This document shows, piece by piece, positions 50,577 through 58,945 of a stretch of DNA of 64,000 bases. The notes beneath the pieces were generated by a model. It worked only from the letters and a program-made list of their open reading frames with translations. It had not been told where the DNA came from and did not search any database. How positions within the stretch are numbered: position 1 is the first letter of the stretch; each line of letters starts with the position of its first letter. The DNA comes from JAJVHZ01 sp041395385 (lineage in GTDB: Bacteria; Pseudomonadota; Gammaproteobacteria; JAJPIJ01): the NCBI GenBank assembly GCA_041395385.1, contig JAWLAN010000017.1, positions 1 to 64,000 on the forward strand, in the 5' to 3' direction. The position numbers were made by a program, and so were the translations under genes.

Positions 50577-50852
50577 GTGCCACGTTCAGTCAAGAAAGGA
50601 CCATTCGTCGACCATCACCTTGCCGCCAAGGTGGACAAGGCCCGCGCCAATAACGACAAGCGCCCGATCAAGACCTGGTCGCGCCGTTCGGTGGTGCTGC
50701 CGGACATGGTCGGGTTCACGATACAGGTGCACAACGGCAAGCAGCACATCCCGGTTTACGTATCGGAGAACATGGTCGGCCACAAACTCGGCGAGTTCGC
50801 CGGCACGCGCACCTTTCGTGGGCATACGGCCGACAAGAAGGCGAAGGCCTGA
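50577..50852 (+). CDS. rpsS: Ribosomal protein S19
   Basis: A 91-residue 30S head protein contacting S13. PRSVKKGPFVDHHLAAKV, IKTWSRRSVVLPDMVG and EFAGTRTFRGHTADKKAKA are canonical. It starts with GTG at 50577, ten bases after rplB. Confidence 0.98.
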   Translation: MPRSVKKGPFVDHHLAAKVDKARANNDKRPIKTWSRRSVVLPDMVGFTIQVHNGKQHIPVYVSENMVGHKLGEFAGTRTFRGHTADKKAKA

Positions 50853-50866
50853 GAAAGGACCTGCAA

Positions 50867-51199
50867 ATGGCAACCACGGCAAAGTATCGCAACGCCCGCA
50901 TCTCCGCGCAGAAGCTGCGCCTGGTCGCGGACCAGGTTCGCGGGCTCCCCGTCGAGCGCGCGATCAACCTGCTGAACTTCAGCAACAAGAAGGCCGCCGG
51001 GATTATCAAGAAGTGCCTCGAGTCGGCCATCGCCAACGCCGAACACAACGATGCGGCGGACATCGACGAGCTGAAGGTCACGACCATATTCGTGGACGAG
51101 GGGCCATCGATGAAGCGCATCATGAGCCGGGCGCGCGGCCGGGCCGATCGCATCACCAAGCGCATGTCGCACGTCACCATCGCGGTGTCGGAAAAGTAA
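50867..51199 (+). CDS. rplV: Ribosomal protein L22
   Basis: A 110-residue protein whose beta-hairpin lines the exit tunnel. RISAQKLRLVADQVRGLPVE and the C-terminal hairpin with MKRIMSRARGRADRITKR are conserved. S10 operon order is kept. Confidence 0.98.
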   Translation: MATTAKYRNARISAQKLRLVADQVRGLPVERAINLLNFSNKKAAGIIKKCLESAIANAEHNDAADIDELKVTTIFVDEGPSMKRIMSRARGRADRITKRMSHVTIAVSEK

Positions 51200-51214
51200 G
51201 AGGCGGAAGACGCA

Positions 51215-51898
51215 ATGGGTCAGAAAGTACATCCGACTGGTATACGGCTTGGCATCGTCAAGGACTGGACGTCGACGTGGTACGCCGACTCCAGGCATTA
51301 CGCCGACTACTTGAACACCGATATCAAGGTGCGCGAGTTCCTGCGCAAGCAGCTGGCACATGCCTCGGTGAGCCGCATCCAGATCGAGCGCCCGGCCCAC
51401 AACGCGCGCATCGTGATCCATACCGCGCGCCCGGGCATCGTGATCGGCAAGAAAGGCGAGGACATAGAGGTCCTGCGCAAGAAGGTCTCGGCGATGATGG
51501 GCGTGCCAGTAACGATAAACGTCGAGGAGATCCGCAAGCCGGAGCTCGATGCTTATCTGGTGGCCGAGAGCATCGCGCACCAGCTGGAAAAGCGCATCAT
51601 GTTCCGGCGTGCCATGAAGCGCGCCGTGCAGAATTCCATGCGCCTGGGTGCCCAGGGCATCAAGGTGACGGTCGCCGGCCGGTTGAACGGTGCCGAGATC
51701 GCGCGTACCGAATGGTACCGCGAGGGTCGCGTGCCACTGCATACGCTGCGCGCGGACATTGACTTCGGCTTCGCCGAGGCGCGGACCACCTATGGCGTCA
51801 TCGGCGTGAAGGTCTGGATCTTCAAAGGCGAGATCCTGGACAGCGGCGGCGCAACCGAGGCTGAGAAAACCGACGCCGCAGTGGCGGCCGAGGGCTAG
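51215..51898 (+). CDS. rpsC: Ribosomal protein S3
   Basis: A 227-residue protein at the mRNA entry channel. A KH domain with the GxxG loop (PGIVIGKKGEDIEVL) lies around residues 60-80, and the C-terminal S3 domain shows GIKVTVAGRLNGAEIART and LHTLRADIDFGFAEA. Fifteen bases after rplV. Confidence 0.98.
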   Translation: MGQKVHPTGIRLGIVKDWTSTWYADSRHYADYLNTDIKVREFLRKQLAHASVSRIQIERPAHNARIVIHTARPGIVIGKKGEDIEVLRKKVSAMMGVPVTINVEEIRKPELDAYLVAESIAHQLEKRIMFRRAMKRAVQNSMRLGAQGIKVTVAGRLNGAEIARTEWYREGRVPLHTLRADIDFGFAEARTTYGVIGVKVWIFKGEILDSGGATEAEKTDAAVAAEG

Positions 51899-51920
51899 GG
51901 CTTTTTGAGAGGATTGTGTC

Positions 51921-52334
51921 GTGCTCCAACCCAAGAACACGAAATACAGAAAACAGCACAAGATGCGCAACCGCGGCCTGGCTCAGGCGGGCGCGCGCGT
52001 CAGTTTCGGCGAGTTCGGGCTGAAGGCGCTTGAGAACGGCCGCATCACCGCCCGGCAGATCGAAGCGGCGCGCCGTGTGATCACCCGCCAGATGAAGCGC
52101 GGCGGCAAGGTCTGGATCCGCGTATTCCCGGACAAGCCGATCACCCGCAAGCCGCTGGAGGTCCGCATGGGCAACGGCAAGGGCAGCGTGGAGTACTGGG
52201 TCGCCCAGATCCAGCCCGGCAAGGTGCTGTATGAACTCGAGGGGGTTTCCGAGGCGGAGGCCAGAGAGGCATTCCGACTCGCCGCCGCGAAGCTCCCGGT
52301 CAAGACTTCGTTTGCGATACGGACGGTGCTGTGA
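51921..52334 (+). CDS. rplP: Ribosomal protein L16
   Basis: A 137-residue protein near the A-site tRNA. MLQPKNTKYRKQHKMRNRG, VFPDKPITRKPLEVRMGNGKG and VLYELEGVSE are typical; the arginine in RMGNGKG corresponds to the residue hydroxylated in E. coli. GTG start at 51921 with GAGAGGA upstream; the stop overlaps the rpmC ATG. Confidence 0.98.
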   Translation: MLQPKNTKYRKQHKMRNRGLAQAGARVSFGEFGLKALENGRITARQIEAARRVITRQMKRGGKVWIRVFPDKPITRKPLEVRMGNGKGSVEYWVAQIQPGKVLYELEGVSEAEAREAFRLAAAKLPVKTSFAIRTVL

Positions 52335-52537
52335 TGCGTACCAGCGAATTGCGCCAGAAGAGCGCCAAGGAACTCAGCGATCTCCTGATCGATCTGCGCC
52401 GGGAGCAGTTCAGCCTGCGCATGCAGCAGGGTAGCGGGCAGCCGGCGCGCCCGAGCCAGATCCGCGCGTTGCGCAAGGATATCGCGCGCATCAAGACGAT
52501 CCAGAACGAGATGAACAGCAAGGGTGGCGCGAAATGA
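52334..52537 (+). CDS. rpmC: Ribosomal protein L29
   Basis: A 67-residue helical hairpin at the tunnel exit. RTSELRQKSAKELSDLLIDL and QPARPSQIRALRKDIARIKT are conserved. ATG 52334 overlaps the rplP stop (TGATG), and its own stop overlaps rpsQ (ATGA). Confidence 0.97.
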   Translation: MRTSELRQKSAKELSDLLIDLRREQFSLRMQQGSGQPARPSQIRALRKDIARIKTIQNEMNSKGGAK

Positions 52538-52809
52538 CGACCGAAACCACGAACGAGATCAACCGGCGCGTGCTCGTCGGCGAAGTCGTCAGCACCAAGA
52601 TGGACAAGACGATCGCCGTGCGGGTCGAGCGCATGGTGGCGCACCCGCTCTACAAGAAATACGTCCGCAAGAGCACGAAGTTCCTCGCTCACGACGAGGG
52701 GAACGAATGCCGCGAAGGCGATACGGTCGCGATCGAGGAATGCCGTCCGCTGTCCAAGCGCAAGAGCTGGCGGCTTCAGAAGATTATTGAGCGCGCGGTG
52801 TCGGCCTGA
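52534..52809 (+). CDS. rpsQ: Ribosomal protein S17
   Basis: A 91-residue OB-fold protein binding 16S helix 11. RRVLVGEVVSTKMDKTIAV, HPLYKKYVRKSTKF and IEECRPLSKRKSWRL match the family. Last gene of the S10 operon. Confidence 0.98.
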   Translation: MTTETTNEINRRVLVGEVVSTKMDKTIAVRVERMVAHPLYKKYVRKSTKFLAHDEGNECREGDTVAIEECRPLSKRKSWRLQKIIERAVSA

Positions 52810-52851
52810 CGGTAGCGGCGCGGCGCAGAGAGGCTTTACGGGAGACGACCG

Positions 52852-53220
52852 ATGATACAGATGACCACCATGCTGGACGCCGCCGACAACAGCGGCGCGC
52901 GCCGCCTGATGTGCATCAAGGTGATGAAGGGATCCAAGGCCCGCTATGCCGGCATTGGCGACATCATCAAGGTGACGGTGAAGGAAGCCGCGCCCCAGGG
53001 AAAGGTGAAGAAGGGCGAGGTCTTCAACGCCGTCGTCGTGCGCACCCGCAAGGGCGTGCGGCGTCCCGACGGTTCGGTGATCCGCTTCGACGGCAACGCG
53101 GCCGTACTGCTGGACAAGCAGATGCAGCCTATCGGCACGCGCATCTTTGGGCCGGTCACCCGCGAGCTGCGCAGCGAGCAGTTCATGCGCATCGTATCGT
53201 TGGCGCCGGAAGTGTTGTGA
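52852..53220 (+). CDS. rplN: Ribosomal protein L14
   Basis: A 122-residue protein at the subunit interface. MIQMTTMLDAADNSGARRLM, VVRTRKGVRRPDGSVIRFD and GPVTRELRSEQFMRI are canonical. First gene of the spc operon, 42 bases after rpsQ; I found no strong promoter in the gap. Confidence 0.98.
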   Translation: MIQMTTMLDAADNSGARRLMCIKVMKGSKARYAGIGDIIKVTVKEAAPQGKVKKGEVFNAVVVRTRKGVRRPDGSVIRFDGNAAVLLDKQMQPIGTRIFGPVTRELRSEQFMRIVSLAPEVL

Positions 53221-53236
53221 GTCAGGTACTGCAAAC

Positions 53237-53554
53237 ATGAAGAAGATTCGAAAAGGCGACGAGGTGATGGTTTTGACGGGCCGCAACAAGAGCGCCCGCG
53301 GCAAGGTGCTGCGCGTGCTCGACGACGAACGGCTCGTCGTCGAGGGCGTGAATCTCGTCAAGCGACATACCCGCCCGAACCCGCAGGTGGGGCAGGCCGG
53401 CGGCATCATCGAGAAGGAGGCCCCGATCCACGTATCGAACGTGGCGATCTACAACGCCGCCACGGGCAAGGCCGATCGAGTCGGATTCAAGACGCTCGAG
53501 GACGGGCGCAAGGTGCGTTTCTTCAAGTCCAGCGGCGAAGTCGTGGACATCTAA
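53237..53554 (+). CDS. rplX: Ribosomal protein L24
   Basis: A 105-residue assembly-initiator with a KOW motif (IRKGDEVMVLTGRNKSARGKVL), then GVNLVKRHTRPNPQ and EAPIHVSNVAIYN. Sixteen bases after rplN in the spc operon. Confidence 0.98.
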   Translation: MKKIRKGDEVMVLTGRNKSARGKVLRVLDDERLVVEGVNLVKRHTRPNPQVGQAGGIIEKEAPIHVSNVAIYNAATGKADRVGFKTLEDGRKVRFFKSSGEVVDI

Positions 53555-53566
53555 GGGGTCAGTCCC

Positions 53567-54109
53567 ATGGCAAGATTGCAGAATCACTATCGTGAAAAGG
53601 TCGTGCCGGCGCTGATGAAGCAATTCGGCTTCAACAGCCCCGTGCAGGTTCCGCGCATCGTCAAGATCACGCTCAACATGGGCGTGGGCGAGGCGGTTAA
53701 CGACAAGAAGATTATCGAGCACGCGGTCGAGAACATGACGCAGATCGCGGGCCAGAAGCCGGTGGTGACCAAGGCCCGCAAGTCGGTCGCGAACTTCAAG
53801 GTGCGCGAGAACTGGCCCGTGGGCGTGATGGTCACGCTGCGTCGCGAGCGTATGTACGAATTTCTCGACCGCCTGATCAACGTGGCCATTCCGCGTATCC
53901 GGGATTTCCGCGGCCTCAGCCCGAGATCCTTCGATGGCCGCGGCAACTACACGATGGGCGTGAAGGAGCAGATCATTTTCCCGGAGATCGATTTCGACAA
54001 GATCGACGCGATTCGCGGCATGGATATCTGCATCAGCACCACCGCGCGCAGCGACGAGCTCGGGCGCGCGTTGCTGACCGCGTTCAACTTGCCGTTGCGC
54101 AATCAGTAG
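53567..54109 (+). CDS. rplE: Ribosomal protein L5
   Basis: A 180-residue 5S rRNA-binding protein of the central protuberance. PRIVKITLNMGVGEAVNDKK, ARKSVANFKVRENWPVG and GVKEQIIFPEIDFDKID are typical. In E. coli S8 represses the spc operon by binding near this start; no matching hairpin was verified here. Confidence 0.98.
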   Translation: MARLQNHYREKVVPALMKQFGFNSPVQVPRIVKITLNMGVGEAVNDKKIIEHAVENMTQIAGQKPVVTKARKSVANFKVRENWPVGVMVTLRRERMYEFLDRLINVAIPRIRDFRGLSPRSFDGRGNYTMGVKEQIIFPEIDFDKIDAIRGMDICISTTARSDELGRALLTAFNLPLRNQ

Positions 54110-54127
54110 AGGAGCAGAACCAAAGCC

Positions 54128-54433
54128 ATGGCCAAGCTATCCATGAAGAACCGCGAGCAGAGGCGCATCGAGCTCGTCAAGAAGATGAAAGCCAAGCGCG
54201 ACGCGCTGCGCGACAAGATCAAGGATATGTCGCTGAGCGAGGAGGAACGCGAAGGGGCGCGGTTGGCGCTGCAGAAGATGCCGCGTGATTCCAGCCCGAC
54301 GCGTGTGCGCAACCGCTGCCGCATCACCGGACGCAGCCGCGGTTATTACCGCAAGTTCGGACTGTCGCGGAGCAAGTTGCGCAAGGCTGCGATGCGCGGA
54401 GATGTCCCCGGCCTCGTGAAGGCCAGTTGGTAA
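54128..54433 (+). CDS. rpsN: Ribosomal protein S14, long zinc-free form
   Basis: A 101-residue S14 of the long type. AKLSMKNREQRRIELVKK and RVRNRCRITGRSRGYYRKFGLSR are present, without the CxxC pairs of the short zinc form. Lies between rplE and rpsH. Confidence 0.98.
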   Translation: MAKLSMKNREQRRIELVKKMKAKRDALRDKIKDMSLSEEEREGARLALQKMPRDSSPTRVRNRCRITGRSRGYYRKFGLSRSKLRKAAMRGDVPGLVKASW

Positions 54434-54465
54434 GCCGAGTCCAGGCGGAACGGAAGATACAGAAG

Positions 54466-54861
54466 ATGAGTTTGCAAGACCCGATCAGCGATATGCTCAC
54501 GCGCATACGCAACGCGCAGGCCGCCACCAAGCAGACGGTCGCCATGCCTTCGTCCACTCGCAAGGTGGCGATCGCGAAGGTCCTGAAGGATGAGGGCTAC
54601 ATAGCCGATTACAGCGTCGCGCCGGTGGACGGCAAACTGACGCTGACCGTCACGCTCAGGTACTACCAGGGCAAGCCGGTGATCGAGTCGCTCCGGCGCG
54701 TAAGCCGGCCCGGGCTGCGCATTTACCGAGGCAAGGGCGAGCTGCCGAAGGTGATCGGCGGCATGGGCGTGGCCATAGTTTCGACCTCTCGCGGGCTGAT
54801 GACCGACCGCGCCGCGCGCGCGCAGGGCATCGGCGGCGAGATCATTTGCTACGTTTCCTAA
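54466..54861 (+). CDS. rpsH: Ribosomal protein S8
   Basis: A 131-residue central-domain protein and, in E. coli, spc operon repressor. SLQDPISDMLTRIRNAQAA and the C-terminal STSRGLMTDRAARAQGIGGE are canonical. ATG 54466 gives the standard N-terminus; an upstream in-frame codon at 54427 would add an unrelated extension. Confidence 0.98.
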   Translation: MSLQDPISDMLTRIRNAQAATKQTVAMPSSTRKVAIAKVLKDEGYIADYSVAPVDGKLTLTVTLRYYQGKPVIESLRRVSRPGLRIYRGKGELPKVIGGMGVAIVSTSRGLMTDRAARAQGIGGEIICYVS

Positions 54862-54880
54862 CTGAACAGAGTGCGGTGAC

Positions 54881-55414
54881 ATGTCACGGGTAGCCAAGAG
54901 ACCTATCAAGATTCCCAAGGGCGTTGAGGTGAAGATCAACGGCCAGGACGTCGCCGTGAAGGGCGCCAAGGGCACCATGGCGCACCGGATCCCGGCCGCC
55001 GTGAACGTGGCGCTCGAGGGCGACAGCCTGCAGGTGAGGATGGCCGAGTCGGGCAAGCGCGCCAGCATGTTCGCCGGCACGACGCGCGCCCTGCTCAACA
55101 ACATCGTCACCGGCGTTTCCTCGGGCTTCGAGCGCAAGCTCGAGATCAACGGCGTGGGATACCGCGCCGCCGTGCAGGGCAAGACCCTCAACCTGACGCT
55201 GGGATTCTCGCACCCGGTCAACTTCGTAATTCCCGAGGGCATATCCATCGAGACGCCCAGCCAGACCGAGATCGTCGTCAAGGGGATGAACAAGCAGCTC
55301 GTCGGCGAGGTCGCCGCGAAGATCCGCGCGTACCGCCCGCCGGAGCCTTACAAGGGCAAGGGCGTGAAGTACGCGAGCGAAACCATCCTGCGCAAGGAGG
55401 CCAAGAAGACCTAA
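54881..55414 (+). CDS. rplF: Ribosomal protein L6
   Basis: A 177-residue protein near the sarcin-ricin loop. SRVAKRPIKIPKGVEVKIN, GFERKLEINGVGYRAAVQG and YRPPEPYKGKGVKYASE are typical of the two-domain L6 fold. Twenty bases after rpsH. Confidence 0.98.
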   Translation: MSRVAKRPIKIPKGVEVKINGQDVAVKGAKGTMAHRIPAAVNVALEGDSLQVRMAESGKRASMFAGTTRALLNNIVTGVSSGFERKLEINGVGYRAAVQGKTLNLTLGFSHPVNFVIPEGISIETPSQTEIVVKGMNKQLVGEVAAKIRAYRPPEPYKGKGVKYASETILRKEAKKT

Positions 55415-55438
55415 CCGGTCTCGAGGTAAACAGCAGCC

Positions 55439-55798
55439 ATGGCAATCAGCAAGAAAGAAGGTCGCATTCGCCGCGCGTCGCGCGGGCGGGCGAAGATCAA
55501 GTCCCTGGGCATGCACAGGCTGTCCGTGCACCGCACGCCTCGGCACATATACGCGCAGGTTTTCGCCCCCGGCAGCTTCGACGTCGTGGCGAGCGCCTCG
55601 ACGGTCGACAAGGCCATGCGCGAGCAGATCAAGGGCGGTGGAAACGTCGCCGCGGCGGCGGCGGTGGGCAAGCTCATCGCCGAGCGTGCCAAGTCGGCCG
55701 GAGTTTCGCGCGTCGCGTTCGACCGTTCCGGTTTCAAGTATCACGGCCGCATCAAGGCACTCGCCGACGCCGCGCGCGAGTCCGGCCTGGAGTTCTAG
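55439..55798 (+). CDS. rplR: Ribosomal protein L18
   Basis: A 119-residue 5S rRNA-binding protein. HRLSVHRTPRHIYAQVFAP, VASASTVDKAMREQIKGGGN and FDRSGFKYHGRIKALADAAR are conserved. spc operon, 25 bases after rplF. Confidence 0.98.
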   Translation: MAISKKEGRIRRASRGRAKIKSLGMHRLSVHRTPRHIYAQVFAPGSFDVVASASTVDKAMREQIKGGGNVAAAAAVGKLIAERAKSAGVSRVAFDRSGFKYHGRIKALADAARESGLEF

Positions 55799-55832
55799 GA
55801 AAAGCGAGCAGGATCCGATTGGGAGTTGATGA

Positions 55833-56339
55833 ATGAGCGCCACAGGTACCGCAGATAACACCGATGGTTTGCGCGAGAAGCTCGTCGCGGTGAACCGCGT
55901 CGCCAAGGTCGTCAAGGGCGGCCGCATATTCAGCTTTGCAGCACTGACGGTGGTCGGTGACGGCGAGGGCCGCATCGGCATGGGTCGAGGCAAGGCGCGC
56001 GAAGTGCCGGCGGCGATATCCAAGGCCATGGAGGCGGCGCGCCGCGACATGCGCGTGGTCGCGTTGAGCGGCCGGACCATCCCCTACGCGGTGGTGGGAC
56101 AGCACGGCTCGGCCAAGGTCTACATGCAGCCTGCTTCCGAAGGCACCGGGGTGATTGCCGGCGGCGCCATGCGCGCGGTGTTCGAGGTGCTCGGAGTGCA
56201 GGACGTGCTGGCCAAGTGCATCGGGAATTCCAATCCCATCAACGTCGTACGCGCGACCATCGAGGGTTTGCGCTCAATGCATGACGCCGAGCACTACGCG
56301 ACGAAGCGCGGCCTGGCGGTCGACGAGATTACGGGCTGA
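55833..56339 (+). CDS. rpsE: Ribosomal protein S5
   Basis: A 168-residue protein with a double-stranded RNA-binding N-domain (REKLVAVNRVAKVVKGGRIF) and the C-domain with GTGVIAGGAMRAVFEVLGVQD and SNPINVVRATIEGL. It affects translational fidelity. The short acidic leader (SATGTADNTDG) varies among species. Confidence 0.98.
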   Translation: MSATGTADNTDGLREKLVAVNRVAKVVKGGRIFSFAALTVVGDGEGRIGMGRGKAREVPAAISKAMEAARRDMRVVALSGRTIPYAVVGQHGSAKVYMQPASEGTGVIAGGAMRAVFEVLGVQDVLAKCIGNSNPINVVRATIEGLRSMHDAEHYATKRGLAVDEITG

Positions 56340-56344
56340 TACCC

Positions 56345-56545
56345 ATGGCGACGAAAACCGCGAAGAAGGGGGGCACTATCAAGGTGACCCAGACGAAGAG
56401 CAGCAACGGGCGCCTGGAGGACCACAAGGCGTGCGTGCGCGGGCTGGGCCTGCGCCGCATCGGCCACAGCGTCGACGTCCAGGACACGCCGGCCAACCGC
56501 GGCATGATCAGCAAGATCGCCTACATGCTGAAGGTCGAGGAATAA
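56345..56545 (+). CDS. rpmD: Ribosomal protein L30
   Basis: A 66-residue protein. GTIKVTQTKSSNGRLEDHKA, LGLRRIGHSVDVQDTPANRGM and ISKIAYMLKVEE fit L30. The first seven residues (ATKTAKK) make it slightly longer than the roughly 60-residue norm. Five bases after rpsE and two before rplO. Confidence 0.97.
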   Translation: MATKTAKKGGTIKVTQTKSSNGRLEDHKACVRGLGLRRIGHSVDVQDTPANRGMISKIAYMLKVEE

Positions 56546-56547
56546 TC

Positions 56548-56982
56548 ATGCGACTGAATACGATCAAACCCGCCGCGGGCGCCAAGACCAAGCGGACGCG
56601 TGTGGGGCGCGGCATCGGCTCCGGCCTGGGCAAGACCGCCGGGCGCGGCCACAAGGGCCAATACGCCCGTGCCGGCGGCTATCACAAGGTCGGCTTCGAG
56701 GGCGGACAGATGCCGATTCAGCGCCGCCTGCCGAAGTTCGGATTCAAGTCCATGACGGCCTCGGAGACCGCGGAGGTGCGCCTCGGCGACCTCGGCAAGG
56801 TCAAGGAGCCGGTCATAGATCTCAAGGCGCTGCAGGCCGCCGGATTGGTGCACGCCGGCGCCAAGCGCGTCCGCGTATTCCTGCGTGGCGAGCTCAAGAA
56901 CGCGGTATCCGTGAAAGGTCTGATCCTGACCAAGGGTGCCCGCGCGGCCATCGAAAAGGCCGGCGGAAAGATCGAGGCCTGA
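56548..56982 (+). CDS. rplO: Ribosomal protein L15
   Basis: A 144-residue late-assembly protein. MRLNTIKPAAGAKTKRTRVG, GLGKTAGRGHKGQYAR and GFEGGQMPIQRRLPKFGF are diagnostic. It starts two bases after rpmD; secY starts just after its stop. Confidence 0.98.
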   Translation: MRLNTIKPAAGAKTKRTRVGRGIGSGLGKTAGRGHKGQYARAGGYHKVGFEGGQMPIQRRLPKFGFKSMTASETAEVRLGDLGKVKEPVIDLKALQAAGLVHAGAKRVRVFLRGELKNAVSVKGLILTKGARAAIEKAGGKIEA

Positions 56983-56983
56983 C

Positions 56984-58324
56984 TTGTCCGCAACGACCGC
57001 CAACACCGGACTCACGCTGGGCAGCGTCGGCAAGCTGACGGAGCTGCGTGAGCGGTTGCTGTTCCTGCTCGGCGCCCTGGTGGTCTATCGAATCTGCACG
57101 CACGTGCCGGTGCCGGGCATCAATCCGGTGGCCCTGGCGGAGCTGTTCGAGTCGCAGCGCGGCGGAATCCTGGACATGTTCAACATGTTCTCCGGCGGCG
57201 CGCTGCAGCGGTTCTCCGTCTGCGCGCTTGGGATCATGCCGTACATCTCCGCCTCCATCATCGTCCAGTTGATGGGCTTCATCTATCCCCCGTGGGAACA
57301 GTTGAAGAAGGAGGGCGAGCAGGGCCGCCGCAAGCTGACGCAGTATGCGCGGGTCGGCACCGTCGTACTCGCCGCGTTCCAGGCCTTCGGCGTGGCGGTG
57401 ATGCTGGAGGCCCAGCACGCGGGCAACCTCAATCTCGTGGTCAATCCGGGCATCGCCTTCAAGATCACCGCGGTGACGAGCCTGGTGACCGGGACCATGT
57501 TCCTGATGTGGCTGGGCGAGCAGATTACCGAGCGCGGCATCGGCAACGGCATCTCGATCCTGATCTTCGCCGGCATCGTCGCCGGTTTGCCGCAGGCGGT
57601 TGGCAGCACCCTCGAGCTGGCGCGGACCGGCCAGCTGAACTTCCTGCTGGTGGTGATGATCCTCGCCCTGGTGCTGGTCGTGACGGGCCTGGTCATCTTC
57701 ATCGAGCGCGGGCAGCGCCGCATCACCGTGAACTACGCCAAGCGCCAGGTGGGCAACCGCGTCTATGCCGGACAGGCCAGCCACCTGCCGCTCAAGATCA
57801 ACATGTCCGGCGTGATCCCGCCGATCTTCGCCTCCAGCCTGATCCTGTTCCCGTCGACCCTGGGCAGCTGGTTCGGCTCGACCGAGGGGATGGGGTGGCT
57901 GGCCACGTTGTCTAACTCCCTGTCGCCGGGCCAGCCGCTGTACATCCTGCTGTATGCGCTCGCGATCGTGTTCTTCTGCTTCTTCTACACGGCCATCGTG
58001 TTCAACCCGAAGGAGACCGCCGAGAATCTGAAGAAGTCGGGCGCCTTCGTGCCGGGGATACGGCCGGGTGAGCACACGGCCAAGTACATCGACGGTGTCA
58101 TGACCCGGCTGACGCTGGTCGGAGCCATCTACATCACGCTGGTGTGCCTGCTGCCGGAGATCATGATCTGGAAGCTGAGCGTGCCGTTCTATTTCGGCGG
58201 CACCTCCTTGCTGATCATCGTGGTCGTCGTCATGGATTTCATGGCGCAGGTGCAGGCGCACCTGATGTCGCATCAATACGAAGGCCTGCTCAAGAAGGCC
58301 AACCTGAAGGGTTCACGGCGCTAG
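56984..58324 (+). CDS. secY: Preprotein translocase subunit SecY
   Basis: A 446-residue channel subunit with ten transmembrane helices. FLLGALVVYRICTHVPVPGI (helix 1), the plug region with FNMFSGGALQRFSVCALGIMP and the cytoplasmic-loop motif ERGQRRITVNYAKRQ are conserved. The likely start is TTG at 56984, one base after the rplO stop, with GAGG six bases upstream; no ATG precedes the conserved N-terminus in this frame. The partner SecE is encoded at 31265. Confidence 0.97.
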   Translation: MSATTANTGLTLGSVGKLTELRERLLFLLGALVVYRICTHVPVPGINPVALAELFESQRGGILDMFNMFSGGALQRFSVCALGIMPYISASIIVQLMGFIYPPWEQLKKEGEQGRRKLTQYARVGTVVLAAFQAFGVAVMLEAQHAGNLNLVVNPGIAFKITAVTSLVTGTMFLMWLGEQITERGIGNGISILIFAGIVAGLPQAVGSTLELARTGQLNFLLVVMILALVLVVTGLVIFIERGQRRITVNYAKRQVGNRVYAGQASHLPLKINMSGVIPPIFASSLILFPSTLGSWFGSTEGMGWLATLSNSLSPGQPLYILLYALAIVFFCFFYTAIVFNPKETAENLKKSGAFVPGIRPGEHTAKYIDGVMTRLTLVGAIYITLVCLLPEIMIWKLSVPFYFGGTSLLIIVVVVMDFMAQVQAHLMSHQYEGLLKKANLKGSRR

Positions 58325-58359
58325 GGCCGTCCGGCCGAGGGCCGCAAGAGGAAGGTGTC

Positions 58360-58473
58360 ATGAAAGTCAGAGCATCAGTGAAGACGATTTGCCGCAACTG
58401 CCGAATCATCCGGCGCAAGCGGGTCGTGCGCGTCATTTGCACGAATCCCAAGCACAAGCAGCGCCAAGGTTGA
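58360..58473 (+). CDS. rpmJ: Ribosomal protein L36, zinc form
   Basis: A 37-residue protein, MKVRASVKTICRNCRIIRR followed by a basic tail. Cys11, Cys14, Cys27 and His32 make the zinc site of the C+ form. Last gene of the spc operon. The TGA stop is part of the -35 box of the alpha operon promoter. Confidence 0.97.
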   Translation: MKVRASVKTICRNCRIIRRKRVVRVICTNPKHKQRQG

Positions 58474-58498
58474 GGCGGGGCGAGAGAGCTAATACAAT
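58470..58498 (+). promoter_or_regulatory. Alpha operon promoter candidate
   Basis: TTGAGG (58470-58475), a 17-base spacer and TACAAT (58493-58498) form a good sigma-70 promoter, with a GC-rich discriminator (CCGCGACC) typical of growth-rate control. It would start transcription about 48 bases before rpsM. The rpmJ stop lies in the -35 hexamer. Confidence 0.6.
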
Positions 58499-58552
58499 CC
58501 GCGACCCTTCGGGCCCGCGGGCAATGGCGAAGGCAACAGAGAGGTTTTCAGC

Positions 58553-58909
58553 ATGGCGCGTGTAGCAGGCGTAAACATCCCGGTGCAGAAGCACACGGAC
58601 ATCGCGCTCCGGTACATATACGGTATCGGACCGACCCGTGCGCGCGAGATCTGCAAGGCGGCGGGCATCGAGCCCACGACCAAGGTCAAGGAGTTGAGCG
58701 AGGATCAGCTCGACCGCATCCGCGCCGAGGTCGCGAAGTTTACCGTCGAAGGCGACTTGCGCAGGGAAATTTCCATGAACATCAAGCGCCTGATGGATCT
58801 CGGGTGCTACCGCGGACTGCGCCACCGGCGCGGCCTGCCGGTTCGCGGGCAGCGCACGCGCACCAACGCGCGCACCCGCAAGGGACCGCGCAAGGCAATC
58901 AGAAAGTAA
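58553..58909 (+). CDS. rpsM: Ribosomal protein S13
   Basis: A 118-residue head protein that contacts P-site tRNA and the 50S subunit. ARVAGVNIPVQKHTDIALRY, IYGIGPTRAREICKAAGIE and LPVRGQRTRTNARTRKGPRK are canonical. First gene of the alpha operon. In E. coli S4 binds a pseudoknot here; I did not verify it. Confidence 0.98.
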   Translation: MARVAGVNIPVQKHTDIALRYIYGIGPTRAREICKAAGIEPTTKVKELSEDQLDRIRAEVAKFTVEGDLRREISMNIKRLMDLGCYRGLRHRRGLPVRGQRTRTNARTRKGPRKAIRK

Positions 58910-58945
58910 ATGCAGGCAGGCCGTTAGACCGGAAAGCAGACAGGC

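Noticed and set aside
58499..58552. S4-binding pseudoknot before rpsM
   Set aside because: A GC-rich hairpin is possible (CCCTTCGGGC region), but the nested pseudoknot could not be verified by eye.
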